Below, piece by piece: positions 51,418 through 59,791 of a DNA stretch of 64,000 nucleotides. A program made the position numbers and the translations under genes. Below the pieces are notes generated by a model. That model was not told the DNA's origin, ran no database searches, and saw only the letters and a program-made list of their open reading frames with translations. Origin of the DNA: Rhodococcus gordoniae. Lineage in GTDB: Bacteria > Actinomycetota > Actinomycetes > Mycobacteriales > Mycobacteriaceae. Position 1 is the first letter of the stretch. The number at the start of each line of letters is the position of its first letter. The stretch covers positions 1 through 64,000 of the forward strand of contig NZ_LPZN01000032.1 of the NCBI RefSeq assembly GCF_001646655.1. Direction: 5' to 3'.

Positions 51418-53100
51418 GTGACGGTGCGCAAGGCTGAGAAACCGGGACGCAGCACCGCCGAACCGGAAGACAGTGCAGCGGTCGGATTCGAACCCTGCCC
51501 GCTCGCCGACGTCGTCTCTTCGGGTTTCCTCGTCGCGCCGACGGTGGTCGCCGGCGACCTCTCTGCGGCGCGCGCTGTGGTCGAGGTCGCGGTGATGATG
51601 CTCCCGGAGATCGGGCCGTGGCTGCGTCCTGGATTGTTGCTCGTCACCTCCACCACGGTGCTCGCGCGACTCGCCGTGCCGATCGCGGACTTCCTGGCAC
51701 GCCTGAATCGCAACGAGGTCTCGGCGCTCGTGGTCCGGCTCGACGCCGGACATTCTCTGCCGCAAGGGCTCACGGACGGCGTTCCCTTCCCGGTGCTGAC
51801 GACGCCGGAGGACCTCGTCGCAGACCATCGGCTCGCGCGTGGGCTTCGCGAGATGGCCGCAGCTCAGGTGGAGGCGGTCTTCGAGGCGGATCACCTGCGT
51901 CGTGCGCTGCTCGAGATCGTCATGGCGGGCGGTGGGCACAGAGCCCTCGCCGAGGGTATCTCGCGCCGGCTCGGCGGGTCGGCCCTGATCACCACCCCCG
52001 ACGGCCGGCAGACCTACAGGGCCGGAAAGGAATCCGACTTCGCCTGGTTGTCGTCGACGGCGGCCGTCGACCAGACGGGCCGGGTGCGGACCGATTCGAT
52101 CGAGGGCGGGCTGGGATTGCACCGTTTCGGCGACGAGTACGTGGCGATCGCCGCGATCTCCGCCAACGGCGTCGACCACGGGCGGCTCGTATTCTTCTGC
52201 CCTTCACGTGGTCTCTCCGCGCCGGATCTGTATCTGGTGGAGCAGGCGGCGACGGTGTGCGCGCTCGTCGTCAGCCGTGAGCTCGCAGTCTCGGCGGTCG
52301 AGGAGAGGCACCGGGCCAACTTCGTCCGGGACATGTTGCGCGGCCGTGCCGGTGAGCCCGAGCAGGTGATCGTGCACGCCCAGATGTTCGGCTGGAATCT
52401 CGACCGCCGGGTCGTCGTGGTCGTCGTCGAACCCGATCGCGTGGACGATGATTCGTCGGGGACACCGGCCCGCTTGCCGGTCGTGGAACGGCAGGCCCGT
52501 GCGTTCGCGGGTGCGCTGGCAGGCCGCGATTCCGGGGCGTCCGTCACTGCGCTGGCGACCGAGACCGTCGTGCTCATGGGGGAGGGCAGCGACACCATGA
52601 CCCTCGTGCGCGAACTCGTTGCCCAGGTGCGCGGAGCCGGCGGGGGAGGCCGACGACCGTTCGGGGTCGGGGTTTCGCGTGCGTCGTCGTCCACCGACGA
52701 CCTGCCGGCGCTCTACACTCAGGCGCGCACGGCACTCGAAGTGGGACGCAAGATCTCCGGACCGTGGGCGGTGACCCATTTCGACGATCTGGGCGTGTAC
52801 CGTTTGCTCAGCCTCGTCGAGGACACCGAGGAACTCGAGTCGTTCGCGCGCGAGACACTCAAGGAACTGACCGACGGCACGGCGGAGGCACAGGACATGT
52901 GCCGCACCCTCGAGGTGCTCCTCGCCACCAACATCAACATCGCAGAAGCCGCGCGCCAGTTACATTTTCATTACAACACCCTGCGCTATCGTGTGGCGAA
53001 ACTCGAAAAGATCCTCGGTCCCTTCACCGAGCAGCCCGAACTGCGGCTGGACCTGTCGCTCGCGCTCAAGATCATCGCGATGCGTGGAATCGACTCCTGA
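51418..53100 (+). CDS. PucR family transcriptional regulator
   Basis: A 560-residue regulator. An N-terminal PucR-like sensing domain (LADVVSSGFLVAPTVVAGD, WLRPGLLLVTSTTVLARL), a central GAF-like part, a CdaR GGDEF-like part (RRPFGVGVSRASSSTDDLPALYTQARTALEVGRK) and a C-terminal helix-turn-helix (LLATNINIAEAARQLHFHYNTLRYRVAKLEKILG) are visible. PucR proteins activate purine, allantoin or other N-compound catabolism when the substrate is present. It lies 53 bases after xdhC and 177 bases before the permease. It is the natural regulator of the permease, hydroxylase and amidase genes. Confidence 0.9.
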   Translation: MTVRKAEKPGRSTAEPEDSAAVGFEPCPLADVVSSGFLVAPTVVAGDLSAARAVVEVAVMMLPEIGPWLRPGLLLVTSTTVLARLAVPIADFLARLNRNEVSALVVRLDAGHSLPQGLTDGVPFPVLTTPEDLVADHRLARGLREMAAAQVEAVFEADHLRRALLEIVMAGGGHRALAEGISRRLGGSALITTPDGRQTYRAGKESDFAWLSSTAAVDQTGRVRTDSIEGGLGLHRFGDEYVAIAAISANGVDHGRLVFFCPSRGLSAPDLYLVEQAATVCALVVSRELAVSAVEERHRANFVRDMLRGRAGEPEQVIVHAQMFGWNLDRRVVVVVVEPDRVDDDSSGTPARLPVVERQARAFAGALAGRDSGASVTALATETVVLMGEGSDTMTLVRELVAQVRGAGGGGRRPFGVGVSRASSSTDDLPALYTQARTALEVGRKISGPWAVTHFDDLGVYRLLSLVEDTEELESFARETLKELTDGTAEAQDMCRTLEVLLATNINIAEAARQLHFHYNTLRYRVAKLEKILGPFTEQPELRLDLSLALKIIAMRGIDS

Positions 53101-53205
53101 CGATCAACCACCGATCTTGCCAATTTCGGAAGGTCGCTCCTGGCAGATTCCTCCCACGCCGGGCCGGAGCTGCTCCGTTAGCGTTTGCGGCTACCGAAGT
53201 ACACG

Positions 53206-53221
53206 TGTGATCGGCAACACA
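53206..53221. promoter_or_regulatory. CRP/GlxR-like site upstream of the nucleobase permease
   Basis: TGTGA-TCGGCA-ACACA matches TGTGA-N6-TCACA with one mismatch, 56 bases before the permease start and overlapping an ACACGTGT palindrome (53201-53208). A better copy lies before the hydroxylase operon at 54755, so both units may share control. Confidence 0.4.
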
Positions 53222-53277
53222 GGCGTAACGATCCACGTGAACGCTATCGGCACCCACACTCTGCTGAAAGGTCCGAT

Positions 53278-54726
53278 ATGCCCATCTGGACAGTGCACGG
53301 AGACGGCAAGAACATAGAACCGGGACAGGTCGTGGCGCCGATGGAGCGCCTGAGTTGGGGCCGCACCATCGGCCTGGGCGGCCAGCACGTGGTGTCGATG
53401 TTCGGCGCCACCTTCGTCTTCCCCATCATCATGGGACTCAACCCTCAACTCGCAGTCATGCTTTCGGGCTTCTGCACCCTGTTCTTCCTCGCTGTCGTCA
53501 AGGGCCGGATCCCCAGCTATCTCGGTACCTCTGCCGCCTTCGTGGGTGGTATCGCCGCGATCTACGCCCAGGGTGGCTCCCCCTCGGAGGTCACCGGCGC
53601 GATCATGGTCTCGGGGCTCGTGCTCGCCGCGGTCGGTGTGGTGATCCATTTCCTCGGCGGCTCGCTGGTGTTCAGGATCCTGCCGCCGGTGGTCACCGGC
53701 GCGGTGGTCATGCTCATCGGCTTCAACCTGGCGCCGGTAGTAGCCGGTACCTACTGGCCGCAGGACCAGTGGGTGGCCCTGACCGTCATGGTCGCGCTGA
53801 TCGTGGGCAGTGTCGTGCTACGCGGATTCCTCGGCCGCATCGCCATCTTCCTGGCGCTGCTGTTCGGCTACGCACTGTCGTGGATCCTCGACCGGATCAG
53901 CGGACCGATCACCTCCTACGATGCCGGTGCCGATGCCGTCACCGAACACTTCCGCGTGAACTGGGAAGGTGTTGCGTCCGCGCCCTGGTTCGGTCTGCCC
54001 CCGTTCACGGACGAGGCAGCCGGTGTCGTCGGCATCCACGCCCCGTCGTTCAGCCTCACCTTCATCGTGCTCGTCCTCCCCGGTGTCATCGCCCTGATCG
54101 CGGAGAACGCCGGACACGTCAAGGCGGTAGCCGAGATCACCAAGACCGACCTCGACCCGATGATGGGACGCGCTCTGGCCGGTGACGGTCTCGCCACCGC
54201 ACTCGCCACGAGCGTCGGCGGCTCGCCGACGACGACCTACGCGGAGAACATCGGCGTCATGGCCGCCACCCGCGTGTACTCGACGGCCGCCTACGCCGCG
54301 GCCGGCGTCATCGCCATGCTCCTCGGCTTCTCACCGAAGTTCGGCGCGGTCATCTCCGCGACCCCGGGTGGCGTGCTCGGCGGCATCACCGTGGTCCTCT
54401 ACGGCATCATCGGTCTGCTCGGCGCCAAGATCTGGAAGGAGAACGGCGTCGACTTCGGCGACCCCCGTAACCTCATGCCCGTCGCGGCCGGACTGATCAT
54501 CGCGATCGGCGACACCAGCCTCCAGTTCACCGACACCTTCTCGCTGAGCGGTATCGCGCTGGGCACCATCGTCGTCATCGGTCTCTATCACCTGTGCCGG
54601 GTCATCGCTCCCGAGGATGTCGCGCCCGAGGCTCCCGACACCCCTGCCGAGCAGGGAGAACCGGTACGGACAGAGCCCGACCCGGACGGAGAGGGCGGCT
54701 CCGGGAGAGTCAAGGAATTCGCGTGA
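53278..54726 (+). CDS. nucleobase:cation symporter-2 (uracil/xanthine-type) permease
   Basis: A 482-residue, about 14-helix transporter of the NCS2/UraA-type family. It has LGGQHVVSMFGATFVFPIIMGLNPQLAVMLSGFCTLFFL, IPSYLGTSAAFVGG, the helix-8 ligand segment VIALIAENAGHVKAVAEITK and helix-10 GSPTTTYAENIGVMAATRVYSTAAY. It imports uracil, xanthine or a related heterocycle with a cation. The ATG follows GAAAGGTCCGAT. Its place between PucR and the molybdenum hydroxylase suggests that the hydroxylase substrate is a nucleobase-like ring. The C-terminal tail is acidic. Confidence 0.92.
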   Translation: MPIWTVHGDGKNIEPGQVVAPMERLSWGRTIGLGGQHVVSMFGATFVFPIIMGLNPQLAVMLSGFCTLFFLAVVKGRIPSYLGTSAAFVGGIAAIYAQGGSPSEVTGAIMVSGLVLAAVGVVIHFLGGSLVFRILPPVVTGAVVMLIGFNLAPVVAGTYWPQDQWVALTVMVALIVGSVVLRGFLGRIAIFLALLFGYALSWILDRISGPITSYDAGADAVTEHFRVNWEGVASAPWFGLPPFTDEAAGVVGIHAPSFSLTFIVLVLPGVIALIAENAGHVKAVAEITKTDLDPMMGRALAGDGLATALATSVGGSPTTTYAENIGVMAATRVYSTAAYAAAGVIAMLLGFSPKFGAVISATPGGVLGGITVVLYGIIGLLGAKIWKENGVDFGDPRNLMPVAAGLIIAIGDTSLQFTDTFSLSGIALGTIVVIGLYHLCRVIAPEDVAPEAPDTPAEQGEPVRTEPDPDGEGGSGRVKEFA

Positions 54727-54754
54727 CCTCTATTACATCTGACATTGTCGAGCG

Positions 54755-54768
54755 GTGAGCTTTGTCAC
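54755..54768. promoter_or_regulatory. CRP/GlxR-like site upstream of the molybdenum hydroxylase operon
   Basis: GTGA-GCTTTG-TCAC has the exact GTGA-N6-TCAC core, 46 bases before the first hydroxylase gene and 29 bases after the permease stop. In this position it could act as activator or repressor site for the hydroxylase operon. Confidence 0.5.
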
Positions 54769-54813
54769 TTCTTCACGAAACGTCGATCACACTATGCGGG
54801 CAGGATCTGTCGA

Positions 54814-55728
54814 ATGAAACCGTCGCCACTCACTTATCACCGACCGCGGTCGATCGATGAAGCCTGCGAGATCCTCGCAGGGGTCGCGCACGAGGGCAAA
54901 GTGCTCGCCGGCGGACAGTCGCTGATTCCGCTGCTGTCGATGCGGCTGGCGGCACCGGCTCACCTCGTCGACATCGGCGCGGTCCCGCGGCTCGACGCGA
55001 TCTCCGCCTCGCCGGAACTCGGCGTCACCTTCGACGCGCTCACCACCCACGCAGCACTCGAATCCGACCCGACGGTCGCGCAGGTCCAGCCCCTGCTGGG
55101 CCGCGCGCTCCGGCTGGTGGCGCACCCGACCATCCGGAACCGCGGAACGACCGTCGGATCGATCGTCCACGCCGATCCGTCCGCGGAGATGCCGGCGGTC
55201 CTGTCGCTGCTCGGTGGCACGCTCACCGTCCGCTCCGTGCGGGGAATCCGGCTGATCCCCGCCGCCGAACTCTTCGCCGGGCCGCTCGAATCGACCCTCG
55301 AGTCCGACGAGATCGCGACCAGCGTGACGGTGCCGGCAGCGCGGCCGGGCACCGGCACCGCGATCGACGAGATCGCACGACGCCACGGCGACTACGCCCT
55401 CGTCGGCGTGGTCGCGCAGGTGGAGGTCGAGGACGGGGCGGTGACATCCGCCCGGATGACCTACGTCTCGGCGGGAGAGCTCGGGCAGGTCGTCGACTAC
55501 ACTGACATCCTGCGTGGGGCCTCGGCGCACGACGAGCGCGACCCGCTCTGGCAGCAGGTCGCGGAGAAGGCACGCGAGACCGTCGAGACGGAGGCGGACA
55601 TCCACGCCACCGACCGCTACCGGTCGCAGTTGGTGGCCGCACTGACCGGCCGTGTCGGGTTCGCCGCCGCGCAGGACGCGATCCGCGACGACACACGGGT
55701 ACCGATGCACACGGGAGGAAGTCGATGA
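54814..55728 (+). CDS. molybdenum hydroxylase, FAD-binding medium subunit
   Basis: A 304-residue CoxM/XdhB-type subunit that carries electrons from the iron-sulfur subunit to the acceptor. Features are PLTYHRPRSIDEACEILA, the FAD segment VLAGGQSLIPLLSMRLA, and AHPTIRNRGTTVGSIVHADPSAEMPAVL. I start at the ATG at 54814, with AGGA 9 bases upstream; an in-frame start at 54745 is in the promoter zone. Order medium-small-large with 4-base overlaps is that of CO dehydrogenase-like and other actinobacterial hydroxylases. Confidence 0.92.
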   Translation: MKPSPLTYHRPRSIDEACEILAGVAHEGKVLAGGQSLIPLLSMRLAAPAHLVDIGAVPRLDAISASPELGVTFDALTTHAALESDPTVAQVQPLLGRALRLVAHPTIRNRGTTVGSIVHADPSAEMPAVLSLLGGTLTVRSVRGIRLIPAAELFAGPLESTLESDEIATSVTVPAARPGTGTAIDEIARRHGDYALVGVVAQVEVEDGAVTSARMTYVSAGELGQVVDYTDILRGASAHDERDPLWQQVAEKARETVETEADIHATDRYRSQLVAALTGRVGFAAAQDAIRDDTRVPMHTGGSR

Positions 55729-56396
55729 CGAACTCGATCCACAAGGGTGGTCGCGACGCCTCGCGGCGGACCGTCGCCGAACAGGTCGACGAGCTGCAGG
55801 CGGAGACCGGCGAGCACCATGTCGCCGTGACATTCACCCTCAACGGTGTGACGCAGACGGTGGTGCTGCCCTCGCGCACGCTGGCATCGGACGCGATCCG
55901 TCATCACCTCCGTCGGACCGGCACCCACGTGGGATGCGAGCACGGTGTGTGCGGCGCGTGCACGGTGCTGCTCGACGGCAAGCCGGTGCGGTCGTGCCTC
56001 GTGCTCGCCGCGAGTCTCGAAGGCCGCTCGGTGACGACGGTCGAAGGGCTCGTCGAACCGGACGGCACCCTGCATCCCGTGCAGGAGGCGTTCGTCGACT
56101 GCCACGGTCTGCAATGCGGTTTCTGCACACCGGGTTTCGTCACCACCATCGCCGCCTTCCTCGAGGAGAACCCGTCGCCCACCCACGAGGAGGCGACCGA
56201 TGCGATCGCCGGCAACCTCTGTCGGTGCACGGGCTACCAGAACATCCGGGCGGCCGTGCTGCGCGCCGCCGAGATCAAGCGCGAACGGTCCGGAGGCTCA
56301 CCGCTCGGCCCCGACAGCGAGGCGGCACGCGCCTCGCTCGACGCCAAGGTTCGCGGCGCCACCGCTCCGGTCGGAGGAAAGGCAGGACGAGCATGA
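55725..56396 (+). CDS. molybdenum hydroxylase, 2Fe-2S small subunit
   Basis: A 223-residue subunit with two [2Fe-2S] clusters: the ferredoxin-type site GCEHGVCGACTVLLDGKPVRSC, and the helical-domain site LQCGFCTPG with GNLCRCTGYQ. Residues 1-30 (including VAEQVDELQAETGEHH) and about 30 residues at the end extend beyond the core of about 160 residues. It overlaps the medium subunit by 4 bases upstream and the large subunit by 4 bases downstream. It passes electrons from molybdenum to FAD. Confidence 0.94.
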   Translation: MTNSIHKGGRDASRRTVAEQVDELQAETGEHHVAVTFTLNGVTQTVVLPSRTLASDAIRHHLRRTGTHVGCEHGVCGACTVLLDGKPVRSCLVLAASLEGRSVTTVEGLVEPDGTLHPVQEAFVDCHGLQCGFCTPGFVTTIAAFLEENPSPTHEEATDAIAGNLCRCTGYQNIRAAVLRAAEIKRERSGGSPLGPDSEAARASLDAKVRGATAPVGGKAGRA

Positions 56397-58921
56397 CCAG
56401 CGTCTCCGATTCGCCCGTCTCCATCTCGGTCTCGACGGGCACGGCAACCGATCTCGCCCCCGTCGACATCGGTGGTGCCACCGAGTCGGGCAAGTCGTTC
56501 GGCAGGCCCATCCCGCGTGTCGAGGACAACCGGCTCGTCAGCGGTAACGGCCGCTATCTCGACGATCTCGGGCACGGCGCTCTCGCCGCGGCCTTCGTCC
56601 GGTCGCCGCACGCGCACGCCCGCATCCTCGACATCGCCGTCGATGCGGCGCTGGAACTGCCGGGTGTGCACGCCATCTACACCTACGACGATCTCGAGGC
56701 CGACTCGCCGGAGATGGCCGAGAACCTCCCGCTGCTGATCCCGCATCCCGCGATCACCGCTCCGCGCAACGGATATCCGCTCGCCAAGGACGAGGTGAAC
56801 CACGTCGGCGAGGCGATCGTGATGGTCGTGGCCGACAACCGGTACATCGCCGAGGACGCCTGCGCGCTGATCGACATCACCTACGAAGCCCTTCCGGCCG
56901 TGGTCGGTGTCGACACCGCACGCAACGCCGAGCACGTCGTCCATCCGGATGTGCCCGACAACGTCGCGGCGCACCTCCAGCACGGGTTCGGCGACATCGA
57001 GGCGGAACTCGCCGCGGCACCGCACACGTTGACCCTCGACCTCGAGATCGAACGTTCGGCGTCGATGCCGATGGAGGGCAAGGGCGTCTACGCCCGCTGG
57101 GACGACGACGAGAAGGTACTGACCTTCTGGACGTCCACCCAGACCTCGACGTCCGCCCGCGCCGCGATCGCAGCGCGACTGGGCATGGCACACAACAAGG
57201 TCCACTGCATCGCCCCCGACGTCGGTGGCGGTTTCGGTGTGAAGATCGTCCACCCGTGGCCCGAGGAGGTCATGGTCACCTGGGCCGCCCGCAAGCTGGG
57301 TCGGGCCGGGATCTCCAGCGAGGTCAAGTGGGTCGAGGACCGGCGCGAACATTTCATCTCGAGCGCCCACGAGCGCGGGCAGGTCCACGAGGTCACCGTC
57401 GGGTTCGACGACGACGGCCGGCTGCTGGCCTTCGACTTCTCGATCTGGCACGACAACGGCGCGTACCTGCCGTACGGAATCATCGTGCTGCTCAACACGT
57501 CCACTCAGGTGCTCGGTCCCTACAAACCGCGCGCTTTCCGGGTGGACGCCTATTCGCTGTACACCAACACGGTCATCGTCACGCCCTACCGCGGGGCGGG
57601 GCGGCCCCAGGCGGTGTTCGCGATGGAACGGGCGATGGACGCCATCGCGAAGTATCTCGGCAAGGACGCCATCGAGGTCCGCGAGACCAACTTCATCCGC
57701 CCCGAGGAGATGCCCTACGACTTCCACCTGATCTTCCAGGACGGCCGTCCCCTCATCTACGACACCGGCGACTACCAGGCCGGCGCCGACAAGCTCAAGA
57801 AGCTCATCGGCTGGGACGAGTTCGCGGAGTACAAGGAACGTGCCCGCGCCGAGGGCCGCCGCGTCGGTATCGGTGTGGGAGCATACGTCGAGGGCACGGG
57901 ACCGGGCCCCTACGAGGGCGCACACGTGCTCATCGAGACCTCGGGCAAGGTCAAGGCCGCCACGGGTCTGACGACCCAGGGCCAGGGACACCAGACCTCC
58001 TTCGCGCAGATCGTCGCCGATGATCTCGGTGTGCCGGTCGCCGATGTCGAGATCGTCACCGGCGACACCCGCCGATTCGGGTACGCGGTCGGCACGTTCG
58101 CCTCGCGCGGTGCCGTGATGTCCGGCTCCGCCTTCCACGTCGCCGCGCAGATGGTGGCGGAGAAGGCGAAGAAGATCGCCGCGGACCACCTCCGCGCCGA
58201 CATCGCCGACCTCGAACTACGCGGGGGGCACGTGTGCGTGGTGGGCACCGAACCCGGCGCGGAGGGCACCTCGATCCCGCTCGGCGTCGTGGCCGTGCTG
58301 TCGAACCCGCTCCGCTACGCCTTCGACGATGCCTCCCGTCGCGCAACGGGATTCGCGAACGCCGAAACCGACATGTCGGTGCCGCCCGTCCTCGAGGGTG
58401 AGCAGCCCGGCCTGGAAGCGACCGGCTACTATTCGCCGCCCACGTCGACGTTCGCGTCGGGCATCCACGCGGCGATCGTCGAGACCGATCCCGTCACCGC
58501 CGAGATCCGGGTGCTCCGGTACGCGGTGGTGCACGACTGCGGCAACGTCATCAACCCGCGCATCGTCGAAGGCCAGGTGCAGGGCGCGGTCGCGCAGGGC
58601 ATCGGCGGCGCGCTCTACGAGAAGATCGTCTACGACGAGCACGGGCAGATGCTCAACGCGTCGTACATGGACTTCCTCATGCCCTTCGTGACGGAGATGC
58701 CCGACTCTCTCGAGATGGACCACACCGTCACCCCGTCCGCACTCAATCCCCTCGGGATGAAGGGCGCCGGCGAGGCCGGTGTCATCCCGACCTCGGCGGT
58801 GATCGCTGCGGCCGTCGAGGACGCGGAGGGCATCCCGATCACCAGCATGCCGATTTCCCCCTCGGAGTTGTTCGAGCTGCGTCTGACCCACGCGGCATCC
58901 CGAAACAAGGAGAACGAATGA
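56393..58921 (+). CDS. molybdenum hydroxylase, large (Mo-binding) subunit
   Basis: An 842-residue catalytic subunit of the xanthine dehydrogenase family, which hydroxylates a carbon with water at a molybdenum cofactor. It opens SFGRPIPRVEDNRLVSGNGRYLDDL. PYRGAGRPQAVFAMERAMDAIA (about residue 398) stands where CO dehydrogenases have AYRCSFR, so it is not a copper CO dehydrogenase. The base glutamate is in GMKGAGEAG (about 794). TGLTTQGQGHQTSFAQIVAD and GAVAQGIGGALYEKIVYDE are further cofactor segments. Start ATG 56393 overlaps the small subunit; the long in-frame extension upstream is not real. The permease next door suggests an N-heterocyclic substrate. Confidence 0.93.
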   Translation: MTSVSDSPVSISVSTGTATDLAPVDIGGATESGKSFGRPIPRVEDNRLVSGNGRYLDDLGHGALAAAFVRSPHAHARILDIAVDAALELPGVHAIYTYDDLEADSPEMAENLPLLIPHPAITAPRNGYPLAKDEVNHVGEAIVMVVADNRYIAEDACALIDITYEALPAVVGVDTARNAEHVVHPDVPDNVAAHLQHGFGDIEAELAAAPHTLTLDLEIERSASMPMEGKGVYARWDDDEKVLTFWTSTQTSTSARAAIAARLGMAHNKVHCIAPDVGGGFGVKIVHPWPEEVMVTWAARKLGRAGISSEVKWVEDRREHFISSAHERGQVHEVTVGFDDDGRLLAFDFSIWHDNGAYLPYGIIVLLNTSTQVLGPYKPRAFRVDAYSLYTNTVIVTPYRGAGRPQAVFAMERAMDAIAKYLGKDAIEVRETNFIRPEEMPYDFHLIFQDGRPLIYDTGDYQAGADKLKKLIGWDEFAEYKERARAEGRRVGIGVGAYVEGTGPGPYEGAHVLIETSGKVKAATGLTTQGQGHQTSFAQIVADDLGVPVADVEIVTGDTRRFGYAVGTFASRGAVMSGSAFHVAAQMVAEKAKKIAADHLRADIADLELRGGHVCVVGTEPGAEGTSIPLGVVAVLSNPLRYAFDDASRRATGFANAETDMSVPPVLEGEQPGLEATGYYSPPTSTFASGIHAAIVETDPVTAEIRVLRYAVVHDCGNVINPRIVEGQVQGAVAQGIGGALYEKIVYDEHGQMLNASYMDFLMPFVTEMPDSLEMDHTVTPSALNPLGMKGAGEAGVIPTSAVIAAAVEDAEGIPITSMPISPSELFELRLTHAASRNKENE

Positions 58922-59595
58922 GAATCGCCGGTACCGCGCAACTGCAGGCACCTCCCGACGTGGTGTACGACAGCCTGCAGGACGGCCGTGTTCTCGCGGC
59001 GACGATCCCGGGCGTGCAGTCGCTCGAGCAGATCAACGACAACCACTACAAGCTGTCCATCACCGCCGGGGTGGCCTCCATCAAGGGCACCTACGACGGG
59101 GAAGTGGTTCTGTCGCAGCAGAATCGTCCCGAATCGTTCGTCATGACGGCATCGGGATCCGGTGCTCCGGGAACGGTCAAGGCCGACGTGACGGTGCGTC
59201 TCGAAGAACGCGACGGCGGCACCGTGCTCACCTACGACGCGGACGCGGTCGTCGGCGGCATGGTCGGTGGGGTCGGACAACGAATGATCACCGGTGTCGC
59301 CAAGAAGATGGCCGGTGTGTTCTTCAACGGCATCGACGGTGTGATCGCCGACGGTCTGCCGGCGGCTCCGAGTGCGGCCGAAGCCGAAGTTGTCGCGGGC
59401 GTGAACGGAGCCGAGGTGGCCGAGGTCGCCGAGGGTGCGGGTGTGAAGACCACTGCGTTGCCCGTGGCCGCTGCGGCAGCTGCACCGGTACCGGCCGGAA
59501 CACCTTCGGCAGCGATGGTGCTGCTGTCCGCAGGGGTGGGCGCCGGTATCGCCCTCGCGGGCGTCGCACTGGGAGCGATCCTCGCCCGACGCTGA
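58918..59595 (+). CDS. CoxG-like SRPBCC protein with membrane anchor
   Basis: A 225-residue protein. The SRPBCC domain (about 1-145) has GTAQLQAPPDVVYDSLQDGRVLAATIPGVQSLEQINDNHYKL, as in CoxG of CO dehydrogenase clusters. A Glu/Ala/Pro-rich linker and a C-terminal membrane helix (AAMVLLSAGVGAGIALAGVALGAIL, ending in ARR) follow. In mycobacterial CO dehydrogenase, CoxG is a membrane-tethered carrier that links the enzyme to the quinone pool. The same role fits here. It overlaps the large subunit by 4 bases and is followed by a strong terminator. Confidence 0.88.
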   Translation: MRIAGTAQLQAPPDVVYDSLQDGRVLAATIPGVQSLEQINDNHYKLSITAGVASIKGTYDGEVVLSQQNRPESFVMTASGSGAPGTVKADVTVRLEERDGGTVLTYDADAVVGGMVGGVGQRMITGVAKKMAGVFFNGIDGVIADGLPAAPSAAEAEVVAGVNGAEVAEVAEGAGVKTTALPVAAAAAAPVPAGTPSAAMVLLSAGVGAGIALAGVALGAILARR

Positions 59596-59613
59596 CCTTG
59601 TCGTCGGATTCCC

Positions 59614-59650
59614 ACGGCACCCCCGGGCCATCACGGCCCGGGGGTGCCGT
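59614..59650. terminator. strong hairpin between the CoxG-like gene and hyuA
   Basis: A perfect 16-base stem (ACGGCACCCCCGGGCC with GGCCCGGGGGTGCCGT) and a 5-base loop ATCAC, 18 bases after the CoxG-like stop. There is no T-run. It should end the hydroxylase transcript, so the HyuA/HyuB genes need a promoter within 59651-59775. Confidence 0.85.
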
Positions 59651-59791
59651 CGTCTGTGGGTGGCAGGTGCACGAACCCCGAACTCCGGGCGACGAGTTCG
59701 GCGAGATGTGACAAAGAAACACCGCCACCGAGCGAGTGGAATGTCATCAGACGTCAGGTGGGACACCGGCGAGACGAACCCAGGAGGAAAC

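Noticed and set aside
54814-59595. CO dehydrogenase (coxMSL-G) reading of the molybdenum hydroxylase operon
   Set aside because: Gene order and CoxG fit, but the large subunit has PYRGAGRP and not the AYRCSFR active-site loop needed for copper CO dehydrogenase.
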